Part shown: one piece after another, positions 1-8,005 of the stretch
How the letters are laid out: every line of letters begins with the position of its first letter
Numbering within the stretch: the first letter of the stretch is position 1
NCBI GenBank assembly: GCA_002316235.1
Contig: DCDD01000220.1
Span: 1-21,266 of the forward strand
Reading direction: 5' to 3'
DNA from: Bacteroidales bacterium UBA1064
Lineage (GTDB): Bacteria > Bacteroidota > Bacteroidia > Bacteroidales > Tenuifilaceae
Length of the DNA: 21,266 nt
The notes under the pieces: generated by a model
What the model was told of the DNA's origin: nothing
Database searches by the model: none
Seen by the model: only the letters and a program-made list of their open reading frames with translations
Made by a program: the position numbers and the translations under genes

Positions 1-95
1 ATTTCTATCATAAGTCGCACCACAAAAGTTTCCGTTGGGTTGGTCTTATGGGGCTGAGCTGTTCTTACTTCGTAAAAATAAAACAAACAAAGAAG

Positions 96-1283
96 ATGAG
101 TAGTAATAATGTTGTAATAGTGTCGGCAGCGCGAACCCCAGTTGGAAATTTCAATGGAAGTTTGGCCCAACTTAGCGCGCTGGAGCTGGGCGTAATTGCT
201 GCCCGTGAGGCTATTTCCAGAGCAGGCATAGAGCCTGTAAACATCAACGAGTCCATTGTGGGTAACATTCTCTCTGCTGGTTTAGGGCAAAATCCTGCGC
301 GACAAATTTCAATAAAAGCAGGTATTCCTGAAACATCACCGGCAATGACCATAAACAAGCTATGCGGATCGGGTCTGCGGGCAGTTTCTCTTGCCGCCCA
401 GTTTATCATGCTAGGTGATGCAGAGGTAATACTAGCCGGGGGAACCGAAAGTATGACCAATGCGCCCTACCTTCTGAGCAAGGCGCGCAACGGTTATCGC
501 ATGGGACATGGTCAGATAATAGATAGCATGATTAGCGACGGGCTTACCGATGCTTTTAACCAGTACCACATGGGCATAACCGCCGAGAATATTGCGGAGC
601 AATGGGGAATCAGCCGTCGAGAACAGGACGAATTTGCTTTGAACAGCCAGCACAAAGCTGAGAGGGCTCAGGCATCAGGAAGGTTCGACGATGAAATTGT
701 GCCTATCGAAATTCCCCAGCGAAAAGGAGATCCTTTAATCTTCAAAACAGACGAATTTGTCCGTAAAGGATTAACCGCCGAGCAGCTGGAACTGTTAAAA
801 CCGGCCTTTAAGAAGGATGGTACAGTTACAGCTGGAAATGCTTCGGGGATAAACGATGGGGCAGCCATGCTGGTTGTCATGTCGGAGAAACGCGCAAAAG
901 AGTTGGGCATAACACCGCTGGTAAAAATTGTGTCCTATGGAAATGCAGCGCTAGACCCTAAAATCATGGGCTACGGACCTGTTCCTGCAACACGTGCTGC
1001 GCTGAAAAAAGCTAAAATGGAGGTGTCCGATATTGACCTTATTGAAGCTAACGAGGCGTTTGCAGCCCAATCAATCGCGGTAATACGCGACCTTAAGCTT
1101 AACCCTGAAAAGGTAAACGTAAACGGTGGTGCAATTGCTCTTGGTCACCCTATAGGTGCTTCGGGAGCACGAATTCTAACCACGCTGATATATGAGATGA
1201 AAAAGCGCAACGCAGCAACTGGTCTGGCAACCCTGTGTATTGGAGGTGGACAGGGAACAGCACTAATTATTGAGAATATGTAA
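96..1283 (+). CDS. Acetyl-CoA C-acetyltransferase (thiolase)
   Basis: Predicted cytoplasmic thiolase that interconverts two acetyl-CoA and acetoacetyl-CoA, or cleaves another 3-ketoacyl-CoA. The 395-residue length is normal for the family. The nucleophilic Cys is at residue 90 in KLCGSGL, the NEAFA motif precedes the C-terminal half, His351 lies in GHPIGASG, and the second catalytic Cys381 lies in CIGGGQG, so the active site is complete. The frame stays open to an ATG at 48, but the ATG at 96 matches the family N-terminus (SNNVVIVSAARTP) and follows an A-rich leader typical of Bacteroidota. Bases 1-95 show no other gene. The downstream neighbours (SDR, symporter, CoA-transferase) suggest a role in short-chain keto-acid metabolism. 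Direction (degradation or synthesis) and chain-length preference cannot be read from the sequence. Confidence 0.95.
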   Translation: MSSNNVVIVSAARTPVGNFNGSLAQLSALELGVIAAREAISRAGIEPVNINESIVGNILSAGLGQNPARQISIKAGIPETSPAMTINKLCGSGLRAVSLAAQFIMLGDAEVILAGGTESMTNAPYLLSKARNGYRMGHGQIIDSMISDGLTDAFNQYHMGITAENIAEQWGISRREQDEFALNSQHKAERAQASGRFDDEIVPIEIPQRKGDPLIFKTDEFVRKGLTAEQLELLKPAFKKDGTVTAGNASGINDGAAMLVVMSEKRAKELGITPLVKIVSYGNAALDPKIMGYGPVPATRAALKKAKMEVSDIDLIEANEAFAAQSIAVIRDLKLNPEKVNVNGGAIALGHPIGASGARILTTLIYEMKKRNAATGLATLCIGGGQGTALIIENM

Positions 1284-1453
1284 GCTAATTAAGCTAAATC
1301 TTTTGAGACATCCATGATTATACTAAACATAAACACAAATAAACAAAACATGGGGTTTACCTTCAGCAAGTTTTATGGACTTTATTCGTTATTGAGTGTT
1401 TGAAAACCAAAACTTTATTCGATGTCAACTAATAATGTTAAAATTTATTACTA

Positions 1454-2197
1454 ATGAAACGATTGGAAAACAAAATCGCCGTTATTACGGGTGGAGCCGA
1501 TGGTATTGGCAAGGCTACATCGCTGATGTTTGCCAGCGAGGGGGCAACTGTTGTGATCTGGGATCTGAATGAGCAAAAAGGGAACGAAGTGGTATCCCAA
1601 ATACTGTCCGAAGGAGGCAAGGCTGAATTTTTAAATGTAAATACTGCCCAATTTCAACAGGTCGAGAACGCTACCAACATCGTTATTGGGAAGTACACAA
1701 GGATTGATATCCTTATTAATAATGCCGGAATAACCCGTGATGCCACCCTAAAGAAAATGACTCCACAGCAATGGCAGGAGGTAATTGACGTAAACCTGAC
1801 CGGTGTTTTTAACTGCACAAAATGTATAGGCCAGTATATGGTTGAAAAGGGTTATGGCCGTATAGTCAACGCCTCTTCAGTGGTTGCGCTATATGGCAAT
1901 TTTGGGCAAGCCAACTATGCAGCAACTAAGGCCGGCCTTATAGGAATAACAAAAACTTTAGCAAAAGAGCTAGGCAGAAAAGGTATCACTGTTAATGCGG
2001 TTGCACCCGGATTTATTGCTACCGAAATGGTTAAAAAAATGCCAGCAGAAGTGCTTAAATCAATGGAAGAGAAGGTTCCGGTTGGTAGGTTGGGATATCC
2101 CGAGGAAATAGCTTCTGCCTACCTTTTCCTTGTAAGCGAGGAGGCAGCCTATATCAATGGTGCCGTACTGAGTGTAGATGGTGGAATAACAATTTAA
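1454..2197 (+). CDS. SDR-family 3-oxoacyl/3-hydroxyacyl oxidoreductase (FabG/PhaB-like)
   Basis: Short-chain dehydrogenase/reductase of 247 residues, predicted cytoplasmic. The Rossmann motif TGGADGIG is at 12-19, the NNAG motif at 89-92, and the catalytic Asn114, Ser142, Tyr155 and Lys159 are all present (YAATK). The C-terminus VDGGITI is typical of FabG-like tetramers. Asp37, at the end of the second beta strand (IWDLN), is the position that usually selects NAD(H), whereas many FabG and PhaB proteins have small or basic residues there for NADP(H). This is compatible with a 3-hydroxyacyl or 3-hydroxybutyrate dehydrogenase as well as an acetoacetyl-CoA reductase. It sits 170 bases after the thiolase. 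I found no convincing TAnnTTTG promoter in that gap, so co-transcription or a separate promoter are both possible. Confidence 0.9.
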   Translation: MKRLENKIAVITGGADGIGKATSLMFASEGATVVIWDLNEQKGNEVVSQILSEGGKAEFLNVNTAQFQQVENATNIVIGKYTRIDILINNAGITRDATLKKMTPQQWQEVIDVNLTGVFNCTKCIGQYMVEKGYGRIVNASSVVALYGNFGQANYAATKAGLIGITKTLAKELGRKGITVNAVAPGFIATEMVKKMPAEVLKSMEEKVPVGRLGYPEEIASAYLFLVSEEAAYINGAVLSVDGGITI

Positions 2198-2283
2198 ACC
2201 TGTTTTTCACAATACCTTAAAACCACAAAGGAATGAAATCTACCGCTAACCCAATTTTAACCAAACAATAAAAAATTAAAGCT

Positions 2284-3852
2284 ATGGCAACCACAGCACA
2301 GGTAATCGGAACATGGATATTGATTGCAATTTACGCTTCAGCAATACTATTCTTTGTTTTCAAAGGCGCCTCCCGCATTAAGGGAATAACCGATTATGCA
2401 TTGGGAAGCTTCAGTTTTTCTCCTGTTTACGTAGGACTGTCACTTGCTGCCGCAATGACCAGCGCGGCAACATTTGTAATAAATCCTGGACTTATTGCCA
2501 ACTACGGAGTTAGCGGTGTGCTATCCTACGCTGTATTTTTCCCATTGGCAACCGTAACATCGTTAATTGTTCTAACCAAAAGTTTCCGACGTTATGGCCA
2601 ATCCGTGCAGGCTGTATCCATCGCAAGTTGGATCGGTAACCGCTATAAGAGCCAAGGATTTTCAATATTCATAGCTTTCCTCTCAATTATTCTGATAGCT
2701 TTTATTGTTCTAATCCTGGTAGCGCTTACAAAGGTTTTTGCAAGTGCATTAAATGCCAACGAAATTACAACATTAGCTGTAGTGGTAATCTTTGTTTTTG
2801 GGTACATGATGTTTGGCGGGGCAAATTCAATGGTTTATACCAACACCATCCAGGCAGGCATCATGATTATTGTAGCCTTAATACTGATCCTCTCCGGAAT
2901 TCCCTTCTTTAAGGATGGATTTTCAGGTTTTTTCCAGAGCCTTGCCAGTATTGATCCCATGTTGGTTAAACCTACTAACCCCACTAGCCCTCTCTTTCGT
3001 GACTTTTATGAGATAATTTTTGCTCAGATTGTAGTAGGCGCTGCGGTTGTTTGCCAGCCCCACATCATCACCAAATCACTAATGCTGAAAAAGGAGTCAG
3101 ACGTTAACAAGTTTCTGGTAACTTCGGTTGTTGTAGAGATTCTTTTTTTTGCCGTTGTTATTGCCGGACTATACGCAAGACTGGTATTTCCGGACCTTAC
3201 GCTAAGCGGACAAGCACTTGGTAACGATAGTATAATTCCCAGCTACGTAGTAAAAGTTTTTTCAAATGGCGTTGTCTCAACACTCATCGGCTTGCTCATC
3301 ATCATGGGGCTAGTTTCGGCCGGGATGTCAACCCTGGAGGGGCTCATTCAATCAATAAGCACCAGCATTACCAACGACCTGATCAAACCCCTTTGGAGTA
3401 GTAAAAAAAATATATCGGATAAACAGTACCTTTCCATAAATAAAATAGCTATCGTGGTTCTAGCTATAGCATCCTTTATTATTGCTCGCAACCAACTTCT
3501 TCAGCCTAAGCTAAGCGTTGCCATTCTTGCCCAAAACGGATCGTATGCTTACTTTTCAACCCTATTTGTTCCTATTTTAATGGGGATATTTGTTAAAAAT
3601 GTCAGAAAGTGGATTCCGTTTATAGCTGCCATTGTCGCTACGGCTGTCCATTTTGGTGTTTTTTACTTCTTACCCTATCTGCATACCAAGTTTACTGTTG
3701 ACTTTGGATGGTTCAACAAGTATATAGAGGGTGATGTAAGGAATCCAGCAATTGCAGCATCAACCGCAATTGTTCTATCAATAGCTGTAGGCTTTGGCCT
3801 TCATTTCATTTGGAAGTTAAAACCTGCAAAAATCGATGTAGCAAACTCCTAA
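2284..3852 (+). CDS. Sodium:solute symporter (SSS family)
   Basis: Integral inner-membrane transporter of 522 residues with about 13 hydrophobic segments, the usual SSS architecture. The early segment containing SAATFVINPG (about 60-69) and the helix LVSAGMSTLEGLIQSISTSI (about 343-362) match the SSS regions that line the Na+ and substrate sites. The substrate is not predictable from the sequence alone. The position between an SDR and a CoA-transferase argues for a small carboxylate such as acetate, acetoacetate, 3-hydroxybutyrate or a related acid. The gene lies 86 bases after the SDR and only 12 bases before the CoA-transferase, so the transporter and CoA-transferase are very probably co-expressed. 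A run of eight T (3143-3150) lies inside the gene, but the frame is intact across it. Confidence 0.92.
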   Translation: MATTAQVIGTWILIAIYASAILFFVFKGASRIKGITDYALGSFSFSPVYVGLSLAAAMTSAATFVINPGLIANYGVSGVLSYAVFFPLATVTSLIVLTKSFRRYGQSVQAVSIASWIGNRYKSQGFSIFIAFLSIILIAFIVLILVALTKVFASALNANEITTLAVVVIFVFGYMMFGGANSMVYTNTIQAGIMIIVALILILSGIPFFKDGFSGFFQSLASIDPMLVKPTNPTSPLFRDFYEIIFAQIVVGAAVVCQPHIITKSLMLKKESDVNKFLVTSVVVEILFFAVVIAGLYARLVFPDLTLSGQALGNDSIIPSYVVKVFSNGVVSTLIGLLIIMGLVSAGMSTLEGLIQSISTSITNDLIKPLWSSKKNISDKQYLSINKIAIVVLAIASFIIARNQLLQPKLSVAILAQNGSYAYFSTLFVPILMGIFVKNVRKWIPFIAAIVATAVHFGVFYFLPYLHTKFTVDFGWFNKYIEGDVRNPAIAASTAIVLSIAVGFGLHFIWKLKPAKIDVANS

Positions 3853-3864
3853 ACGCATAATTCA

Positions 3865-5175
3865 ATGGATATTGAGTCAGTTTATAAAAGTAAGCTAATT
3901 AACGCCGAGCAGGTAGCCGATCTAATTGAGAGCGATACCGACATAATAGTAGCTCAGTGCGCTTCAGAACCGCAAGGGTGTATGGGGAAATTCCATTTGG
4001 CAAAGGACCGAGTTCACGATGTGAAGGTGTTTTCTGTGTTAACCCTTAAGCCCTATGATTTCTATATGAAACCGGAGATGAAAGGACATTTTGAACTTTG
4101 CAGCTGGTTCCATGCCCCTGGTTCGCGCCAGGCGCTTAAAGAAGGAACAGGTACGGTTACCTATGTACCTAACATGCTGCATAGAGCAGCAACCGATAGG
4201 CTTAAGGTCCGCAGGCCCCACATGTTTGTTGGAACATGTACCCCACCCGACGAGAAGGGCTACGTTTCGCTTTCCCTAGGCGTAACATACGAAAAGGATA
4301 TATTTGATGTAGCAGAACTCAAAATTCTGGAGGTAAACAAGCACCTGCCCAGAACTTTTGGCGATACTCATGTACACATAAGCGAGGTGGATTACTTTGT
4401 TGAACACCACCAAATTCCTCCAACGCTCCCCTCGCCACAACCCGACGAGGAAGCCATGAAAATTGGTGAGCACGTAGCCAAGCTGGTGGAAGATGGGGCT
4501 ACCATTCAGCTAGGAATAGGTGAAATACCCAATGCTGTTGCTCTTTCTCTTAAGGGGAAAAAGGATTTGGGAGTACATACCGAGATGATGGTTGACTCCG
4601 TAATGGAGCTATACGAGCAGGGCGTAATAACGAACAAGAAGAAAGCGCTGCATAAAGGTAAATTCATCTGTACATTTGCCATGGGTTCAGAGAAGCTATA
4701 CAGGTGGCTCGACAATAATCCCTCGGTTGAGTTTCTGAAGGGTAGCTACGTTAATGATCCCTGCGTAATTCGCAAAAACTCAAAAATGGTTTCCCTTAAC
4801 ACCTGCATTATGATTGATTTTACAGGACAGGTGGCGAGCGAATCTATTGGTATTGAGCAGTACTCAGGAACAGGAGGTCAAACCGATACTGCTGAGGGTG
4901 CTGTTGAGGGATTCGATGGCCTGGGCAAGTCAATCATTGCCTGTAGGTCAACCGCTAAAAGGGGGCAAATATCTACCATTGTACCGGTTTTACCCGAGGG
5001 TACTGGGGTAACCCTTCACCGAAGCCATACTGATTACGTGGTTACTGAATGGGGACACGCAAGGCTTACCGGACTCACCGTCAGGGAACGCACCAAAGTT
5101 CTCATATCCATTGCCCATCCAAAATTCAGGGATGAGCTTACAGCAAAGGCAAAACAAATGGGATACCTTTATTAA
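3865..5175 (+). CDS. Acetyl-CoA hydrolase/transferase family (4-hydroxybutyrate CoA-transferase-like)
   Basis: Cytoplasmic family I-type CoA-transferase of 436 residues, close to the usual 430-440 for 4-hydroxybutyrate or butyrate CoA-transferases. GIGEIPNAV (217-225) and VHTEM (237-241) are diagnostic. Glu240 occupies the place of the catalytic Glu (Glu238 in the Clostridium aminobutyricum enzyme) that carries the acyl and CoA intermediates. SGTGGQTD (334-341) lines the CoA region, where the commoner sequence is GGQVDF. It would activate a carboxylic acid using acetyl-CoA or another acyl-CoA as donor. A hydrolase role is less likely but not excluded. It starts 12 bases after the symporter, so uptake and activation of the same acid is a reasonable inference. 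Family membership is firm; the acid used is not known. Confidence 0.93.
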   Translation: MDIESVYKSKLINAEQVADLIESDTDIIVAQCASEPQGCMGKFHLAKDRVHDVKVFSVLTLKPYDFYMKPEMKGHFELCSWFHAPGSRQALKEGTGTVTYVPNMLHRAATDRLKVRRPHMFVGTCTPPDEKGYVSLSLGVTYEKDIFDVAELKILEVNKHLPRTFGDTHVHISEVDYFVEHHQIPPTLPSPQPDEEAMKIGEHVAKLVEDGATIQLGIGEIPNAVALSLKGKKDLGVHTEMMVDSVMELYEQGVITNKKKALHKGKFICTFAMGSEKLYRWLDNNPSVEFLKGSYVNDPCVIRKNSKMVSLNTCIMIDFTGQVASESIGIEQYSGTGGQTDTAEGAVEGFDGLGKSIIACRSTAKRGQISTIVPVLPEGTGVTLHRSHTDYVVTEWGHARLTGLTVRERTKVLISIAHPKFRDELTAKAKQMGYLY

Positions 5176-5194
5176 TTAATAAATAGAACATAAC

Positions 5195-6208
5195 ATGATA
5201 CCAGTCAGAATTAAAAGTACAGGAGTTTATGCGCCCGGCTTGCCAATCGGAAACCAGGAGCTAAAGAACCTGGCAAAAATTGATTTTGATACGGCTAAGA
5301 CCGAGAGCAAAATTGGAATTGTACAGCGGCATATTGCCCATCTGCGGGGTATAAACGAAACTACAGCCGATTTTGCCACAAAAGCAGGAGTTGAGGCGAT
5401 AGCCAATGCAGGTTTAGCCGCTAGCGATATTGGACTCTTCATTGTGGCAACCGATACGCCAGAGTACATTTCACCCTCAACCGCAATTGTAGTTCAGGGA
5501 AGAATTCAAAAGGGAGAAGTATGGGGTGGAGCTTTCGATATAAACGCTGCATGTGCCAGCTTTTCAATTGCATTCGATACTGCAAGTCGAATACTTGCAA
5601 ACAATAGCCTGATTCGCTTTGCTCTAGTCATAGGGGTATATAATATGCCTGCATTTTTCAGGCCGGGCGATGCTTTTGGGTATTCAATATTTGCCGATGG
5701 TGCTGGTGCATTTGTCCTGGAAAGGGTTGAGGGAACAGAATCTTCCTCGGGTTACATCGGCGGGCAGCAGCTAACCGATGGAACGCAGTGGAACTACATC
5801 GGAATTTATTCAGGAGCAGCACGCAAACCTATTACCCATCAGATGCTCGACTCCGGAGAGTACGGCCTTCAGAACCTCCAACCACTTCCTGGCGACCGCA
5901 ATGTAAGGCTGTGGCCTATGGTGGTGGAGAAGCTACTAAACGGCCACTCGGTTAAACTTGAGGAGGTTGACCATTTTGTTTTCACCCAGATCAACCACTC
6001 CGTAATTGTTAAGGTAATGGAGGTGTTGAAACAACCCATGACTAAAACTACCTGTGTTATGGATAGATATGGCTACACGGGTTCTGGTTGCCTCCCAATG
6101 GCTTTTCATCATGCAGTTTCCGAAGGAAGGGTTAAACGAGGTAACAAGGTTGTATTTGTTGCCTCTGGTGCAGGCTTAGCTGTTGGAAGCAACCTATTCA
6201 TCTACTAA
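5195..6208 (+). CDS. KAS III-like condensing enzyme, copy 1 (Cys-His, Asn replaced)
   Basis: Thiolase-fold protein of 337 residues, the normal length of 3-oxoacyl-ACP synthase III (FabH). The acyl-accepting Cys120 is in NAACASFS and the catalytic His268 is in QINHSV. The FabH Asn of the G-N-T motif aligns with Tyr294 (RYGYTGSGCLP), so the usual Cys-His-Asn triad is not conserved. The C-terminal glycine-rich strand SGAGLAVGSNLF is intact. In FabH the Asn assists decarboxylation of malonyl-ACP, so this protein may use another extender or perform acyl transfer. That is inference. It begins 19 bases after the CoA-transferase and is followed 12 bases later by a second, diverged KAS III-like gene. 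It is unlikely to be the housekeeping fabH given this context. Confidence 0.88.
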   Translation: MIPVRIKSTGVYAPGLPIGNQELKNLAKIDFDTAKTESKIGIVQRHIAHLRGINETTADFATKAGVEAIANAGLAASDIGLFIVATDTPEYISPSTAIVVQGRIQKGEVWGGAFDINAACASFSIAFDTASRILANNSLIRFALVIGVYNMPAFFRPGDAFGYSIFADGAGAFVLERVEGTESSSGYIGGQQLTDGTQWNYIGIYSGAARKPITHQMLDSGEYGLQNLQPLPGDRNVRLWPMVVEKLLNGHSVKLEEVDHFVFTQINHSVIVKVMEVLKQPMTKTTCVMDRYGYTGSGCLPMAFHHAVSEGRVKRGNKVVFVASGAGLAVGSNLFIY

Positions 6209-6220
6209 TCGCTCAAGCCA

Positions 6221-7237
6221 ATGAATAATCACGTAGGGATTGTTGGAAGCGGAGTGTACATACCAGAAAGAAGAATGACCGCTCGTGAAATATCGGAGGC
6301 AACCAGCGGGGTATGGTCTGAGAAAGCCGTTGTGGAAAAATTAGGCATCAGGCAAATAGTAATACCCGGCCCTAATGATGGCACTCAGGAAATGGGGGTA
6401 AAAGCAGCCCTTGACGCTTTAAAAAATACATCAACTGACCCAAAATCTCTCGATCTGATACTTTGTATGGGAGAAGAGTGGAAGGAGTACCCCCTTACAA
6501 CCTCCGGCATATACATTCAGGAACAGATTGGAGCCACGAATGCCTGGGCTATTGACGTCCAGCAGCGATGTGGAACCACGGTGGCCTCAATGAAAATTGC
6601 CAAGGATATAATGCTCTCCGATCCTGACATAAGCACAGTCTTAATAGTTGGGGGCTACCGCAACGGCGACTTTGTTAACTTCAAAGATTCCTCGGTTTCC
6701 TTTATGTATAACCTTTCGGCTGGTGCTGGTGCCCTTATCCTCAAACGAAACTATGGTCGAAACTTACTTCTGGGGACCCACATCATAACCGATGGATCGC
6801 TGGCGCGGGATGTTGGCGTTGAATTTGGAGGAACTGCCAATCCTATCACCCATGATAATGTTCATGAAGCCTACAAATCGCTTCGCGTATTCAACGAACA
6901 GCACATGAAGAGTAGGCTTAACGATGTTTCCATGAGCAACTGGATGAAGTGCATAGACATGGCTTTTAAAAAATCAGGAGTTGATAGAGATAAGCTGGGA
7001 TACCTGGCTGGGCTGCATTTCAAACGCTCCATGTACGAGTCTATGGTTCATGAATTAGGGCTAACTATGGAGCAAACAATTTACCTTGAAGAATTTGGCC
7101 ACATGGGGCAAGTTGACCAAATTCTATCACTTCACCTTGGCCTGCAGCTCGGTAAAATTAAGAATGGGACTATTATTTCGATGATTGCAGCAGGAATTGG
7201 GTACGCCTGGGGAGCCAATGTTATACGATGGGGATAA
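6221..7237 (+). CDS. KAS III-like condensing enzyme, copy 2 (Cys-His, GHMG motif)
   Basis: Second thiolase-fold protein, 338 residues, clearly diverged from copy 1 rather than a recent duplicate. The predicted nucleophile is Cys117 (QQRCGTT) and the catalytic His is 266 (GLHFKRS). The third triad position is His294 in EFGHMGQVD, replacing the Asn of FabH. The C-terminal strand AAGIGYAWGANVIRW fits the family. Its N-terminus (GIVGSGVYIPERRMTAREI) is a standard KAS III start. With the previous gene it forms a tight pair of nearly equal length, like known KAS III heterodimers such as PqsB/PqsC, where the active subunit also works with a Cys-His dyad. Whether these two form one enzyme, and which acyl groups they join or transfer, cannot be decided from the sequence. 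Confidence 0.86.
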   Translation: MNNHVGIVGSGVYIPERRMTAREISEATSGVWSEKAVVEKLGIRQIVIPGPNDGTQEMGVKAALDALKNTSTDPKSLDLILCMGEEWKEYPLTTSGIYIQEQIGATNAWAIDVQQRCGTTVASMKIAKDIMLSDPDISTVLIVGGYRNGDFVNFKDSSVSFMYNLSAGAGALILKRNYGRNLLLGTHIITDGSLARDVGVEFGGTANPITHDNVHEAYKSLRVFNEQHMKSRLNDVSMSNWMKCIDMAFKKSGVDRDKLGYLAGLHFKRSMYESMVHELGLTMEQTIYLEEFGHMGQVDQILSLHLGLQLGKIKNGTIISMIAAGIGYAWGANVIRWG

Positions 7238-7424
7238 TAGGTCATACCATTAAAAGAGATTTATAATAATCTGTATTTGTGATATTTAAATTGCCTACAA
7301 ATATATTTTAGTTTTAATGTCAACCCTTTATATGTAGTTTTTCATTTGACTCAAGTTCATTTTTATTAATTAATTGCTAACAAATAAACACAATTTCGGT
7401 AATGTTAACTTCAAAACTAAAACT

Positions 7425-7931
7425 ATGAGAAAGTATCTTGCAATTGCACTCCTGTTTTCGCTTGCTCTGGTAGCTTGCGATAAAAGTGATGAGGAAGAAA
7501 AGTATGATCCTGCAAAAGTGGGTATTGTTGGCGAATGGTACTCTGCAGGTAGCGATGTTGCTATTTTGCTGAGCACGTACTTTGCTGTTGACTCCATTTA
7601 CGCCAAGTTTAACGACAACAACACCTACACGGTGGAATCGTACAGCCAGGGCGCTAAAACAACCATGACGGGAACCTATGTACAGGCAAAATCCAACGTG
7701 GGTTCAATTTGGACCATTACCCTCAATCAAACCACACCTACCGCGCTAACCAGTGAGGGAATTTTCGAAATCACCCTTACCTCGGGTAAGTATGTGATGC
7801 GCTACGAGGTGGTTCAAACCTCTCCCAATATTGGGGCCACACCTCCAACTCCGGCTGCAGGCTTTGGCAGCTCGAATGGTGGTGCGCTGCAAACCATGAA
7901 CATTCAAACCTATAGAATGCTGGTTCGTTAA
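7425..7931 (+). CDS. Lipocalin-like surface lipoprotein
   Basis: Predicted 168-residue lipoprotein. A signal peptide of 17 residues ends in LALVAC with lipidated Cys18. The following residues are rich in Asp and Glu (CDKSDEEE), resembling the lipoprotein export signal that sends Bacteroidota lipoproteins to the outer face of the outer membrane. The mature part begins with GEWYS, continues with strands such as FNDNNTYTV and MTGTYV, and looks like a small lipocalin-like beta-barrel domain; the tail is rich in Gly, Pro and Thr. The frame is open upstream to a TTG at 7374, but the ATG at 7425 puts the signal peptide at the N-terminus. It lies 187 bases after the KAS III pair and is followed by a strong hairpin. 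Ligand unknown. Confidence 0.8.
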   Translation: MRKYLAIALLFSLALVACDKSDEEEKYDPAKVGIVGEWYSAGSDVAILLSTYFAVDSIYAKFNDNNTYTVESYSQGAKTTMTGTYVQAKSNVGSIWTITLNQTTPTALTSEGIFEITLTSGKYVMRYEVVQTSPNIGATPPTPAAGFGSSNGGALQTMNIQTYRMLVR

Positions 7932-7943
7932 AAAATCAAACCA

Positions 7944-7980
7944 GAAAGGTCAGAAAAGCAATACTGTTTTCTGACCTTTC
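7944..7980 (+). terminator. Hairpin terminator/attenuator between lipoprotein and porin genes
   Basis: A perfect 14-base inverted repeat (GAAAGGTCAGAAAA and its complement TTTTCTGACCTTTC) encloses a 9-base loop. It starts 13 bases after the lipoprotein stop and ends 25 bases before the ATG of the outer-membrane barrel gene. The trailing sequence is TTGATT rather than a long T run, so termination may be partial and let some transcription continue downstream. Confidence 0.75.
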
Positions 7981-8005
7981 TTGATTAGCCTAAAATTTAG
8001 CGGAA

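Noticed and set aside
65..460. 131-residue minus-strand open frame opposite the thiolase
   Set aside because: It overlaps the conserved thiolase coding sequence and has no family-like features.
3143..3150. Run of eight T inside the symporter gene as a possible frameshift site
   Set aside because: The reading frame is intact and family-like on both sides, so there is no evidence of slippage.
5168..5183. 16-base perfect AT-only palindrome over the CoA-transferase stop codon
   Set aside because: It consists only of A and T in an AT-rich spacer, and part of the same string recurs at 7365-7374. A chance low-complexity match is more likely than an operator.
7272..7279. TGTATTTG, close to the Bacteroidota -7 promoter motif TAnnTTTG
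   Set aside because: The first dinucleotide is wrong and there is no TTG/TTTG at the expected distance upstream, so it is not reported as a promoter.
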